NCBI GenBank assembly: GCA_049999765.1
Contig: JBNGIQ010009616.1
Location: 57,134 to 86,738, forward strand
Direction: 5' to 3'
DNA length: 29,605 nucleotides
Source of the DNA: Phaeoceros laevis
Lineage: Eukaryota > Anthocerotophyta > Anthocerotopsida > Notothyladales
Made by a program: the position numbers and the translations under genes. Shown piece after piece: positions 1-10,481 of the stretch. How positions within the stretch are numbered: position 1 is the first letter of the stretch; each line of letters begins with the position of its first letter. Below the pieces are notes generated by a model, which was not told the DNA's origin, did not search any database, and saw nothing but the letters and a program-made list of their open reading frames with translations.

Positions 1-1
1 A

Positions 2-169
2 AAGGATCTGTTTGTTCATTCATCACAGCCGGAGTGGATGGCTCTTGAAGTACTTCGACATGAACAGGCGATTGAGAAATGTGATGTGTACAGCTTTGTT
101 GATCCTTTGAATTACATGATGAGGATTCAGGAAGTGTGGACAGTGGTTTACCACTTCCCTTCGGAATGA
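2..169 (+). pseudogene. Raf-like MAPKKK activation-segment fragment (relic)
   Basis: A 55-codon open frame running in from the window edge contains PEWMALEVLRHE and then EKCDVYSF. This matches subdomains VIII-IX of plant Raf-like (CTR1/EDR1 type) kinases, where the family has GTPEWMAPEV and later DVYSFG. The proline of the APE motif is leucine here, the glycine after DVYSF is missing, and after that the frame shows no kinase similarity and stops at 167-169. No GT donor restores the frame. It is most likely a decayed or retro-inserted fragment; because the 5' side lies outside the window, a diverged last exon cannot be fully excluded. Confidence 0.5.
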
Positions 170-559
170 AAAGTGAAGCTGGCTTCCGGGAGGACGGTCG
201 TTATCACGACCGGTTTCAACCAGTCTATCAGTTTTTTGGACGGTATATAGGGGGAAAAGGGAAAACTTAAGTATCTTAAATGGTTCTACAGTTTCATTCG
301 TTTCTACGTTTCATAAGTTGGAAACCAGTCTTTAGGAAAGAAACCAAGTTTCCCTGTAACTAAGTTTCCACCCTAGAGTGTGGCGAGTTCCCAAATTTGT
401 GCAAAGTAGCTCTCTGTCCTTTCCGAGCACATACGTAGGGTTCGCTGGACGTCTGTAGCTGAGAATCCGGGCGTTGTGGATGCATTTCAAAAATGAGAAA
501 ACAGATGCAAGGCAGGTAGAACTCCTGTAGATGTTGCTGGAAGGTGACTTCCATCTGCG

Positions 560-569
560 NNNNNNNNNN
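560..569. other. Assembly gap (10 N)
   Basis: A run of exactly ten N, a conventional scaffold joint rather than a measured length. Confidence 0.95.
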
Positions 570-714
570 CCCGCTGCCTGTGGTCCTCAGCAGGCACTTG
601 TGGCTTGGAAAGAAGATGTAGGCGCAGAGACAAAGCATAGGCATAATGCGGCAGAGGCATGTGACCAGTTCCAGAATCCGGAAAACCAATCTTGAGCAGC
701 ATCCTAGGAGTAGG

Positions 715-748
715 TTGCGGGTGATCCAGGTATGTCTGCACTCTGTGC
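715..748 (-). pseudogene. Relic of a chromate-transporter exon
   Basis: These 34 bases match 1641-1674, inside exon 6 of the neighbouring chromate transporter, at 29 of 34 positions and in the same orientation. The minus-strand translation keeps HTWIT, as in the intact exon. Flanking bases do not align clearly, so only this piece is supported. It may be what is left of a tandem duplicate of the transporter. Confidence 0.4.
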
Positions 749-1085
749 CTATGGTCTCGAACACATGCATGCACATGGCAAGGCCAAACAACCTGCCTGA
801 ACTGATCGAGAACCTGAAACAAGCTGTTTGAGAAAGGACTGGCAACGTACTAATCCAGTCCACCTGTGTGTCTACATTCAGTGTAAAAAATGTGAAGGTT
901 CAAAATTGTAGAAGATCCATCCATGTGGCCCACAGCAGTGAAGGGCCTTGGATCTAAGCCCCCAGATCAGTGCTCCTCTTCTCATTGCACTTGGATGTAA
1001 AGAGCTCCCGACTGTGTCCGAGGTAGATGACTTTGTTTCATTGACAGCAAATGTTGCACGACTTTTGAAGGTCCTGTTGACAGGA

Positions 1086-3459
1086 TCATTTCAACTTGGC
1101 TGCCCATACAACTAGTCCTAGAAGGCCTCCCGCGAGCACCACCAGAGGTTGAAACAGGTCCAGCTGGTCCTTAGCAGTGAAGCCCAGAATGCCCACGCAC
1201 ATGGTGGCCTTGGGGAAGGATGTCTGCTCCAAAACTCCCAAGCTGAGAGTGAAGATGCTGGTGACGATCAAACCCACTCCAGCAGCGTTGAAGCCTGCCA
1301 GTGCCCTCCTGTACAGGTCCCACCTTCGGAACCTGCCCCAGAATGGCAGCACCCCAAACAGCAGCAGGATGCTAGGTAACACCATGCCGCACCAGCCCAA
1401 AACAGCACCCAACATGAAGGGGTAGCCTGCGTTCACTGCCATGATGGTGCCAAGGTATGTGGAGAAATTGAACAGCGGACCAGGAACAGCCTGCAGAGTT
1501 GGGCAACCAAACAGACAACTCGTCAGCTTGATCAGATTCTTGAAAGTATCAGTGCAAGCTTTTTTAAAAAGCGAGTTCCAAGACCGTATTAAATTTCAAA
1601 GCACTTCACCTGCACAATTCCAAGGCCCGCATAGAATTGCTTGCTGGTGATCCAGGTATGTGGGCTGTCTGTGCATCCTTTGGACTCACAAATCCTTTGA
1701 ACCATACTGCTGTACATTACAGGCAGAACAACCTGGACATACACACACCCGGGCCCCAGGTGTCAGTGTACATGGCTGTCTCGTTAATATGATGAATTCT
1801 CATGAGTTCACCTTCTAATTCATCAGTTGAGATCATCAGCTGTCTACTTAATCGATGAATTCTTGCTCTACGAATAAGCTCACCGGACCTCCCCCAAAGA
1901 TGATGGAGCCTGTCCGGAAGAACACTTCCCACCACAGTAGAGTTTCTGGCGGATTGCTGACTGCTCCATTGACCAGAATGACGGAGGTGACCAGCACAAC
2001 CAGCCAGAGGACGATAAAAAAAGCACCCGCGGGCATGTTGAAACCGTGAGATCTCACGGATTCATCTTCAGTAGCCTGCACCAGCACTCTGCATTAATAT
2101 AATTCAGGAATGAAGCATGGCCAGCTGTTTACCTGATACGTGAATAGAGTTTGTTCACATGCGAGGTGGCTCACTCATTGCTTCAAATGAGACCTGTAGG
2201 CTTTGTCTAAAGGTAAGCACCCCAGAACTTTACAAGACAAATTCACCTTGACCGGCGGCAGAGTCTCATGAGTGTGAAGGGACCACATCAGGCTGGTTAG
2301 TCCGCCAGCGACGATGACGCAAGGGAAGGTGTAACTCTTGGGCGAGGAGTAGGCAATCACAGCCGTCGCTGTGCATATGCAGGCTAGTACAGGCTGCGAG
2401 CAAAGCTTGCGGGCCAGGGACTTGGCCGTGGACGCCACCAGTGCCACTCCTACAGCTGATACACCTGCATCAAGATCAATTGTAAGCCATTCAGGACTCG
2501 GTGGTCAAGGCATTCATGAATTCATTGGATTCTTCTCGAGACTATTAGTTGCAAGTTTTGGTCCAACCTGAAACAAATCCGTTCAACGCTGGTGTGGGAT
2601 TCTCGAGTCGCCTAGCAGCGAAGACACCAATGCCAGTCATAATGAGGGAACCTGGGTACTGGAAGAGAAATCCGGAAAGCAGCCCACCTGCAACAACCAC
2701 ATAAATTTGGAATTACAGAAAAAAACATGACACACGTATACATGTAACAGACACAATTTCGAAAGAGCTTGCAAGAGTTGAAATCCGAGAGGATTTTGAA
2801 CACTTCCAAGAGCTCTCTAGAGCTGCTTCCAAATTGAAATTTATGTGGCTCACCCTTCACTCCTCGTTTTATGACTCCGACAGAGAAAGATATTTGGTTG
2901 GATGTCGATCCTGGTAGGCACTGGGCAAGAGTGAAAAGCTCCGTGAACACATCTACGCTCATCCATCTTGCCTTCTCCACCAAGAGCTGCATAAAGTCAT
3001 TGGAAAAGCACGACTTCTCAAGATTGATCAATGTAGAACTTTCTAAGAGATGAGCCAGTACTTTGCAAACTTCAAAAGCCGGGCCAGAGCTGTGGATGTT
3101 CAAAGCGCAATTGCAAGAGCAGTTTTCAAGAGCAGGTTGATGAGCATCACGAATAAAATGCTCACCTTTTCAAACAAAGCAATGTTGGCAGTGGTACCAC
3201 CGAAAGCAGTCCAGCCCAAAATTGTGAACTGCTTGACTATGTCCTTGTAGCTTACATGCGCAACCACTGAGTCCGAGTCCGAGACCGAGATTGCTACTGC
3301 CTCCATGCCAAGGTTAGCAGCCTCAAGGTCCTCACCATGGCCATCATTTGGAGCAGCTTCCCGAGCAGAGTTGCCTTCATCGACATCTCGAGCTACAGCG
3401 GTAGCACCCGCTGGAAGAGCTTTGGCTTCACCTGCAGCTGTCTCAGTTGTGACGTCCAT
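1086..3459 (-). CDS. Chromate ion transporter (CHR) family protein, 494 aa
   Basis: Membrane transporter of the CHR family; bacterial members export chromate in exchange for or with sulfate, while the substrate of plant members is not established. I rebuilt seven exons with GT-AG borders and consistent phases: 3459-3166, 2986-2854, 2687-2568, 2464-2247, 2075-1884, 1732-1610 and 1490-1086; introns are 103-179 nt. The ATG at 3459 gives a hydrophilic Ala/Asp-rich N-terminus of about 70 residues. The protein has the two-half CHR layout. Half 1 carries FGGTTANIALF (about 86-96) and LPGSTSNQ (about 122-129). Half 2 carries FGGGPVVLP (about 315-323) and VPGPLFNFSTYLG (about 362-374). Multiple hydrophobic segments follow each signature. 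No break or stop was found. The length fits the long, two-domain CHR type. Confidence 0.93.
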
Positions 3460-4714
3460 CGATGCTGCAGATATCGCAACCAGGACAGAAACCGGTGAGC
3501 TACTTTGTGGACTTCCGGTACCCTCTCTGAACGTTAACAGGGAGCTAGCTAGGCAATTTCAAGCCAAGCAATGCAAGCTACAGGAAGTCCCAGGTGCCTA
3601 TGGGAGAATAATGAGCATGGGAGTACTGGCTAGCTAGTGGCGGCGAGAGGTCATCAAATCTGGAGGATCCGGTTGGGATTCATGAATGCTTTACGAGTCA
3701 GACTCTTTGTCGAGAGTCTTTGTCGAGCACTTCAGGTCCGTCACCCGAAATAGCCGTCAGCTGCATGCTTGGGAATGTGTGTTCACAGACATATTCGTTT
3801 ACTTGGAATTCCGAACACAGCTCTGACGCTGAGACGCACGGAACCAATGTTGAGCAAGCTCAAAACGTGATCGGATACATGTCAGAATGGATTCTGGAGC
3901 AGCAATCCCAGATGTGATTGAGCGCCAGCTGCTAGAGAGCTACTAATTAACAAACATCTTCTTGTACGTAAGTTGGTGACTTCAGACGAGGAGAGCGCTA
4001 GCGCTGGCTGTGATCCAAGATCTCTGCACTGCGTATGCATATGCTGCAAGAGCAGCAGGCCAAGCCTGTTCTAGATGGAACCGTCCATTGCACGTCAGGA
4101 CTCGGGATAGATGGCAGTAAGGCCAGCCGCTTCCTCTGGAGCTGCCGTCACGAAACTTTAGCTGTTGTAAAAGTGGAATATGCACCCTTTTCATCATCAT
4201 AGGAACATGTCTGTGAGTATACCTACTTCCTCTTCTATTGGCTCTGCCGAGACATGTGTCTCGCATTGGCTTTTAGCTCCATTGTTTAGAGCAACATCCT
4301 TTACAGCTCCAAGGTGAACTGCATGTTAGCTGTAGATCAACATCTGTGTATGTGTCACCGTACACCCAATGATCCCTCCAGGATACTTGCAGAAATTGAT
4401 GGGCAAGTGCGCGAACTTGACGCTTAAAGAATCTCCTATGATTTGAACGAACACATCGGATGCAGCAGACTGGGGTTTTGAGGCAAAGCAGACTTGCAAT
4501 GATTAGAGCTCTATTACTACTGATAATCTACCTCAAATACACTATCAAGGTTCACTTGCACTCATGGCACCTGGCGGCCAGGAAGAGTTTCATTTCATGT
4601 CACATCACAAACCTCCTTCAGTGTTGAAGTCCTCGCAGTTATTGCATTTTGAGTCTGTGTAGAAGCAGTTCCGGCTCCCATGGTCTGAGAGCCACAGGTC
4701 CAGATGCTCTGGTG
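3460..4714. other. Intergenic region between divergent genes
   Basis: This 1.25-kb stretch lies between the start of the chromate transporter (minus) and the first PPR gene (plus), so it must hold the 5' UTRs and promoters of both. No coding similarity was seen. A short direct repeat, tctttgtcgag, occurs at 3704-3714 and 3717-3727. Confidence 0.5.
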
Positions 4715-7700
4715 ATGGCTGCTATTTCGTTGCAGCCAGCAAGTGGTGAGCGTCTGCAGACCCATCAGGTGTCAAGTGTAGGGAGCCTGGCGCCTCAGCA
4801 AGTTTTGTCAGAATATTGGAATGTACTGACGGACAGCAGCCTTCCAGCCATCCCAAGGCGTCAAAGGCAGTGTGAGCCTTCTTCCAGCGGGAGCACAATC
4901 TGTGCTTTACATTCACAGAGAGCATTAGAAGAGCTCTTGTGGCGACGGTTTTTCTTGGATCCTACTCTGTGGTGGGATGCTAGGCGCCCCCGCTCTCGTA
5001 GCTTGAGGCACAGGGAATCCAAGGAGGTTCTCTGGCTGAACAAATTCTGGGTGGACATGCAGCTGGGGCCTCCTCCGTCCACACCCAACTCCGCCTTGCG
5101 GTGTGACCCTCGCGCTCGCAGGGTGGCAGCTGAGTACGAAAGTGACGTGACTGCTGAGGCCGTGAGCAAAATGTGTGAGAAAGGGCAGCTAAGCGAAGCT
5201 GTGAACGCCCTGAGTGTCCTCGTGCAGACAGCAACGCGTGTTTCCACGTCCCTCGTGTACACTGTCCTCAAGGGCTGTGTGTCTCAGAAGAATCTGGTTC
5301 TTGGTCGCCGTGTCCATGAACTTGCTGGGGAAGCTGGCTGTGAGTCGACCACGTTCCTTGCCAATCACATCCTGCGAATGTATGCTTCTCACGGCAGGCT
5401 GCAGGAGGTGAAGGACGTGTTTAGCAAAGTGGCCAAACCAGATGCCTTCTCGTGGTCTGCCGTAATTGCAGCCCATGCTAAACATGGGGAACCAAAGCAA
5501 GCTCTACAGCTTTATCAAAAGATGCACATCTCGGGTATGAGGCCGGACTGTCACGTGTTTGTGGCAGCCCTGCAAGCTTGTGCAAGTGCAGCAGACGTGG
5601 AGTCCGGCAAGCGAGTGCATGCTGACCTGTTGGAGAGTGGCGTCCGGCCCGACCTGTTTGTTTGGAACTGCCTGGTTGATATGTATGCCAAATGTGGCAG
5701 GTTGGAAGATGCTCGCAGGGTATTTGACAGTTTGGCCACCAAGGACGTGGTGACATGCAGTACCATGATAGCTGGGTATACCAAAAGTGGCAGGTTGGAA
5801 GATGCACGCAGGGTTCTGGACAGTTTGCCCACAAGAGACGTAGTTACTTGCACGACCATGATTGCTGGATATGCCAAGTGTGGCAGGTTAGAGGATGCAC
5901 GCATGCTCTTTGACAGTTTGGTAACTAGGAATGTGGAGACATGGAATGCCATTATAGCTGGGTATGTGGAGCATGAGCACTGTCAACAAGCCTTTTCTCT
6001 TTATGAGCAGATGGAACAGGAAGGCAGGGTTGTAGCCAACAGTGTTACGTTCGCTTGCCTCCTGAAGGGGTGCACAAGGGTTAGAGATTTACGAAAAGGA
6101 AAGCAGCTCCATTCACAGATTCTTGAAAGAGGACTGGAATCTGACACAGTAGTGGGCACCTGTCTGGTAGACATGTATGCGAAATGTGGCAGGCTGGAAA
6201 ATGCCCGCACCATATTTGACAGTTTGGTCACAAGGAATGTGGTGACCTGGAACGCCATGATAGCTGGGTATGCCAAGTGTGGCAGGTTGGAAGATGCTCG
6301 CCAGATGTTTGACGGTTTGGTCACAAAGAATGTGGTGACATGGAATACCATGATAGCTGGGTATGCTCAGCATGAGCGGGGTCAGGAAGCTCTTTCGCTT
6401 TATGAGGCAATGGAGGCAGAACATGTAGTGGTAGCTAGCTCAGTAACATTTTCTTGCTTACTAAATGCATGTGCAGGTGTTGGTGCTCTACAATTAGGCA
6501 AGCAACTTCACTCACAAATCCTGGAAAGGGGGCTTGAAGCAGACATCGTCGTGTGCAACTGCCTGATTCATATGTATGAGAAGTGTGGCAAGCTGGAAGA
6601 TGCACGCAGGGTGTTTGACAGCTTGCCCACAAAGGATGTGGTGACATGGACTGCAATGATTGCAGGTTATGCCAAATCTGGCAGGTTGGGAGACGCACGC
6701 AGCCTTTTTGACAGCTTGGCCACGAGGAATGTGGTGACATGGAATGCCATGATAGCTGGGTATGCTGAGCATGACCATGGTCAAGAAGCTCTCTATCTTT
6801 TTGAAGCCATGGAACAGGAAGGCCTGATCGTAGCTAACAGTGTCACGTTTTCTTGCCTCCTGAAGGCATGTGCGAAGGCTGGAGCTTTACGACAGGGAAA
6901 GCGACTCCACTCACTAATTCTAAACAGAGGACTGGGAGCAGACACATTTGTTGGGAACAGCTTGGTGGATATGTATGCCAAATGTGGCAGGTTGGATGAT
7001 GCATGCAGAGTGTTTGAGAGTTTGCCCACCAAGGATGTGGTGACATGGAATGCGATGATACACGGGTTTGGTCAAAGTAACCAAGGCCAAAATGCCATCA
7101 AGTGTTTTCAAGAGATGATGCGGGTTGGTGTCCAGGCTGATGAAACTACTGTCACATGCCTTCTTGTAGCATGCAGCCATGATGGCCTCGTGAAGGAGGG
7201 TCAAGAGTACTTCAGGGCCATGGTGGAGGAATGTGGTATTCCGCCTACAACTGAGCATTGTAATTGCATGGTTGATCTCCTTGGGCGGGCAGGCTATCTG
7301 GATGAGGCGGAAAACATGTTAATATCATTTGCGAGTGATGATGTTGGATCCATGTCTTTGCTGAGTGCCTGCAGAAGTCACCGTGATATAGAACGGGGGA
7401 CTCGGTGCTTCGAGAGACTTACACGATCAGATCCTCAGAATGCGGCCGCATATGTACTCATGGGAAAGATTTACGCAGATGCTGGTAGATGGTCAGATGT
7501 AGAGAGGCTTGAAAGGTTGAGAAAGTCAGCAAGAGCTAATAAGAAGCCTGCGGTGGCAGGCATCGAGGTGGGCAAGCATGTGCATACATTTGTTGTGGGT
7601 GAAGAGAGGGGAGACATTTCCTTCAAGATACGGAGAATGAATATTCAGTTGAAACAGGAAGGATGCCATGTGCCGCGCACGGAGTTGGTGCTGAAGCACC

Positions 7701-7945
7701 TGTCTGAGATGGACAAGGAAGATGAACTTTGTGGGCATGCTGAGAAACTAGCATTGTCATATGGTCTGTTAAACACACCAGATGGGACTCCTCTGCTGGT
7801 CACTAAAAATTTGCGCATGTGTGCTGACTGTCACAGTTCCACCGAGATCATTTCAAGGATTGAAAACAGAGAGATCATTGTACGGGATGCTTACCGTGTC
7901 CACCGATTTGTGGGTGGATCCTGTCATTGTGGTGGTAGGCCTTGA
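4715..7945 (+). CDS. PLS-class PPR protein with DYW:KP domain, predicted U-to-C editing factor
   Basis: Intronless, 1076 aa from the first in-frame ATG (the frame is open upstream to 4649 without another ATG). A degenerate WWD module (LLWRRFF, WWD at 86-88, LWL) precedes the repeats. Then comes a long array of pentatricopeptide motifs in P-L-S order with extra back-to-back S motifs (MYAKCGRLEDARRVFDSL type), followed by P2, L2, S2, E1 and E2. The C-terminus is a deaminase-like DYW domain of the KP class: KKPA at 943-946 replaces the PG box, the HP motif is missing, HAE is at 1008-1010, CADC at 1036-1039, and the end is GGRP. PPR arrays bind a defined organellar RNA sequence; DYW:KP domains are linked in the literature to U-to-C conversion. 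The target is unknown. The N-terminus may be an organelle presequence, which I infer only. Confidence 0.95.
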   Translation: MAAISLQPASGERLQTHQVSSVGSLAPQQVLSEYWNVLTDSSLPAIPRRQRQCEPSSSGSTICALHSQRALEELLWRRFFLDPTLWWDARRPRSRSLRHRESKEVLWLNKFWVDMQLGPPPSTPNSALRCDPRARRVAAEYESDVTAEAVSKMCEKGQLSEAVNALSVLVQTATRVSTSLVYTVLKGCVSQKNLVLGRRVHELAGEAGCESTTFLANHILRMYASHGRLQEVKDVFSKVAKPDAFSWSAVIAAHAKHGEPKQALQLYQKMHISGMRPDCHVFVAALQACASAADVESGKRVHADLLESGVRPDLFVWNCLVDMYAKCGRLEDARRVFDSLATKDVVTCSTMIAGYTKSGRLEDARRVLDSLPTRDVVTCTTMIAGYAKCGRLEDARMLFDSLVTRNVETWNAIIAGYVEHEHCQQAFSLYEQMEQEGRVVANSVTFACLLKGCTRVRDLRKGKQLHSQILERGLESDTVVGTCLVDMYAKCGRLENARTIFDSLVTRNVVTWNAMIAGYAKCGRLEDARQMFDGLVTKNVVTWNTMIAGYAQHERGQEALSLYEAMEAEHVVVASSVTFSCLLNACAGVGALQLGKQLHSQILERGLEADIVVCNCLIHMYEKCGKLEDARRVFDSLPTKDVVTWTAMIAGYAKSGRLGDARSLFDSLATRNVVTWNAMIAGYAEHDHGQEALYLFEAMEQEGLIVANSVTFSCLLKACAKAGALRQGKRLHSLILNRGLGADTFVGNSLVDMYAKCGRLDDACRVFESLPTKDVVTWNAMIHGFGQSNQGQNAIKCFQEMMRVGVQADETTVTCLLVACSHDGLVKEGQEYFRAMVEECGIPPTTEHCNCMVDLLGRAGYLDEAENMLISFASDDVGSMSLLSACRSHRDIERGTRCFERLTRSDPQNAAAYVLMGKIYADAGRWSDVERLERLRKSARANKKPAVAGIEVGKHVHTFVVGEERGDISFKIRRMNIQLKQEGCHVPRTELVLKHLSEMDKEDELCGHAEKLALSYGLLNTPDGTPLLVTKNLRMCADCHSSTEIISRIENREIIVRDAYRVHRFVGGSCHCGGRP
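5687..5965 (+). repeat. Three tandem 93-bp S-motif units
   Basis: Three adjacent 31-residue units at 5687-5779, 5780-5872 and 5873-5965 each encode (A/T)K(C/S)GRLEDAR followed by DSL and MIAGY or IIAGY. The same unit occurs as pairs at 6179-6364 and 6578-6763. Similarity is clear at the DNA level. Confidence 0.85.
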
Positions 7946-8193
7946 GGACGGAAGAGTGACCCCTCCACTTACACGAGTCAAAAGAAATATTGCCCTGCAA
8001 GGTGGTTGTACAATCTGCCTAAACCTCCCTTGAATTTAATCCCGTTTTTTTCTTAGAACTGCTCAAGCATGCGGCTTTTCAGGGCTAACGTCAGCATATT
8101 TTGGTTTTGAACAACATTCACGGATTTGTAATCGAGAAACAAATATGGCATGGCTCACAGATTTTGTCAGTGTCGTTACCATCACAGGTCAAG
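7946..8193. other. 3' flank of the first PPR gene
   Basis: AT-rich sequence after the stop codon, probably 3' UTR. No gene was recognised. Confidence 0.4.
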
Positions 8194-8333
8194 TCTGGAG
8201 GATCTGCTTTGCAGGCAGTTGTTGAATTTGACTTCAGAGGCAAGACAGAAGCAGGGTTTGGTGCCCAATGACGTTACCTTTTAGCTGTCCTCTAGTGGCA
8301 TGCAGCCATGAGGGCTTAGTGACTGAGGGTTAG
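8194..8333 (+). pseudogene. PPR motif relic
   Basis: Two frames together give a decayed P-L junction: SGGSALQAVVEF, then PNDVTF followed by a TAG, then ACSHEGLVTEG (8298-8330) and another stop. The order and spacing match the P2-L2 boundary of PLS-class PPR proteins, and ACSHEGLV parallels ACSHDGLV of the gene just upstream. At least one frameshift and two stops make it non-coding. It differs from the upstream gene enough to be the remnant of another PPR gene. Confidence 0.6.
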
Positions 8334-8900
8334 CGGTTTTGAATATCATTCTTGACAACATAGCATGTTGGCACAATCTCTCATTGTCCTAGCAAGGTCA
8401 ATCATTTTTGGCATGGATGGATGAAGTTGAAAACGGCTCTGCAACAATTTGAGATTGGCGTTGGATATCTCTAGTTAGTAACTGCGAAAGTGACAGTGAC
8501 CAAGAGGAAGGAATGCGATGCTTTGCCATTTTCAGGGAAACTGAACGTGCATGGTCAAAATCCTCCTGGGGAGAGCACAAACTGCTAATACTGGGTGGTG
8601 ACGAATAGATGAATTCGAACCTTGAGAGAAGTCCTCAAGGGTGTTTATCGGATCGAAGAACAAGCTGCAAGAATGAGAAGAAAAGCGGATATTTCCTCCG
8701 TGCAAAAGAATAACACATTGATCGAGGAGGTTGACCATGTGCATACAGCCACACTGAGGGCAGCATATGACGAGGTCAGGGGGACATGGCCAGAAACTCA
8801 CTTGCTGACCCGCAAGCGCCAGTACCCGCTATTAGTCAGACGGGAGAAGCTAAAAACTGTAACTACATCTGCCAAAGCTGAGGAGCGCTGCGTTGATGCG
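8334..8900. other. Intergenic region, no gene seen
   Basis: A plus-strand frame at 8622-8921 has no recognisable domain and overlaps the last exon of the minus-strand gene, so I do not call it. Nothing else was seen. Confidence 0.4.
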
Positions 8901-9865
8901 TTACCAGACTTTGTTTGCTAAGACTTCGTCTATTATCTTCTGGAGAGTCTCCTGCACGGCGACCACCCTGTTAGAACGGTGAGAAGCGAGGCGACATTCC
9001 TCCATCAAGGAAACTCCACCAAAGGAGTCACCTGTGAATGATCCTTCAGCCCCAGGGCAATGACCAGCGGTCTGGAAGAGCCGGAAGAGCTGCAACCAGA
9101 CCAACAGATAACGGAGCTATGTGAAGCCAACTAACAAGTAAAATGAACACAACCGCAGGATTCAAGGCGCAACAGCTACGAGCTAAAGGTTACTACCTGA
9201 TGTTCTGGATAAGCTGCCTCGCACAAGCGACAAGTAGAGGCTGCACCGTGGACATCAAATGTATCAGGAGCAAGCTACCAGTAATGGCTAATCAAACACC
9301 CTCATCCGCAGCATGTAGTTTTGTGCTACCTCCTCCCGCTTTCCCATCAAAACGTTAACGTTGTAGGCAGATGCCCCTCCATAGCCCTTCTCTTTTCTGC
9401 AACCCGCAGATGTGATGTGGTATGCAACGTGGATCAGTGAAGGAAAGGGCACAAAATGAGGGCGCACTAACCCCCTCAGATGCAAGGATTAATGAGACTT
9501 ACTTGGCGTGAAGTAAGGTTCCCAGCTTCCCGATTTGAGTTGCCATCACCTGCGAAAAAAAATTAAAAGCAATTTCCATCGTTGGAAAAAAAAGGCTGCG
9601 CGTACTCTATCATATGCCAGGGTAAGATCTACATCACCAAGGCAAGGTGCTGCAGGCGGCCCAAGCAAAACTCACAAAAATAAAATCGTCATAGCCGCAT
9701 ATAACCAGCTCCGTGCTGTAGCCCTGCAGTTTCACAACTACCACAGTACCGGTGATAGAGAATCACCATCCTGAGCGATGTAAATCACCGACACTCCCCA
9801 CCTAGTTGCCTCTCGGAAGACACTCCAAATACGCCAGAGGAGAAATGGTCAGGCCCAAAGGCCAT
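8901..9865 (-). CDS. Proteasome assembly chaperone 3-like protein (PSMG3/PAC3), 130 aa
   Basis: Small chaperone family that assists 20S proteasome alpha-ring assembly. I rebuilt seven short exons with GT-AG borders and matching phases: 9865-9802, 9737-9676, 9549-9503, 9396-9330, 9240-9197, 9089-9032 and 8951-8901; total 393 nt. The product carries the family landmarks in order: TELVICGYDDFIF, ATQIGKLGTLLHA, NVNVLMGKRE, LLVACARQLI, SGSSRPLVIALGLKDHS and a C-terminal tryptophan (LANKVW). The length agrees with plant homologues of about 125 residues. The first intron is only 64 nt and the first exon (21 codons) has the weakest support, resting on phase and an ATG; the other exons are firm. The gene is divergent from the hydrolase gene at 10482. 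Confidence 0.88.
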
Positions 9866-10481
9866 GCCGGAAATTCACGAGCAGACGCACCGATATGACA
9901 ACAGAGAAAGTCTTGCTGGGGACGTGGAATGGAGGCGCGGACGCCATCGCAGTTTCCCCGCCAAGCTCCCTCGTAGCAGACCTAAAACCGAGCCTCCACC
10001 AGGCTTCAGGGATCACAACGGCGCCAGCTGTTCAGGCATCTCAGGGAGAAAAGATGTGGCACACGATGTTGACGAACGACACAGTGGTAGGTTTGGTCCT
10101 CTTTGCACACGTTCGGGAAATGTGCGGCACAATGCCCACGGATGACTGGCTGTCACCGGTTGTGGCCGTGGCCTGTGAGCGGGCTCCTCGCCTTATCTGA
10201 CATCGAGAACGACTGTGTTGATCCTGCACAGCGTGAGTCTTTTAGAAAGCGCGAAGAAAAGAACTTCATTGAATTGAGGCTATGTCGCCGGGCAGCGGCC
10301 TGGGAATCTGCTTGCGCTGCCACATTTTTCACGCCAGATGATTCGTCTCCTGTTAGGCCTTATGCTACGCAACATTGCAGACGCCAGCGAAACCATCCAC
10401 GCGAAGTTTGGATGCACGTCTTCGCCAGAACCTTGACCGCACGCCTGATTAGGAAAGACTCACTGCTTCGGTTGGGTTGCC
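9866..10481. promoter_or_regulatory. Intergenic region between divergent PSMG3-like and ABHD18-like genes
   Basis: A 616-bp interval separates two start codons that point away from each other, so both promoters and 5' UTRs must lie here. No convincing TATA element or coding signal was recognised; open frames in this stretch look like chance. Confidence 0.4.

Larger units (their letters stand above)
170..1085. other. Intergenic region, no gene seen
   Basis: No frame here shows a recognisable domain. Longer open frames on the minus strand (about 360-863) look non-coding apart from the short relic at 715-748. The stretch includes an assembly gap. It lies downstream of the 3' end of the chromate transporter gene and probably holds its 3' UTR. 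Confidence 0.6.

Noticed and set aside
360-863. Long minus-strand open frame of 167 codons
   Set aside because: It crosses the N gap, has Cys-rich non-protein-like composition and no domain; only the 34-bp CHR echo inside it is meaningful.
8622-8921. Plus-strand frame of 99 codons with charged, helical residues
   Set aside because: No ATG start (begins at TTG), no recognisable family, and overlaps the last exon of the PSMG3-like gene on the other strand.
9864-10200. Plus-strand frames over the start of the PSMG3-like gene
   Set aside because: Arg/His/Pro-rich chance frames lying in the divergent interval; no similarity to known proteins.
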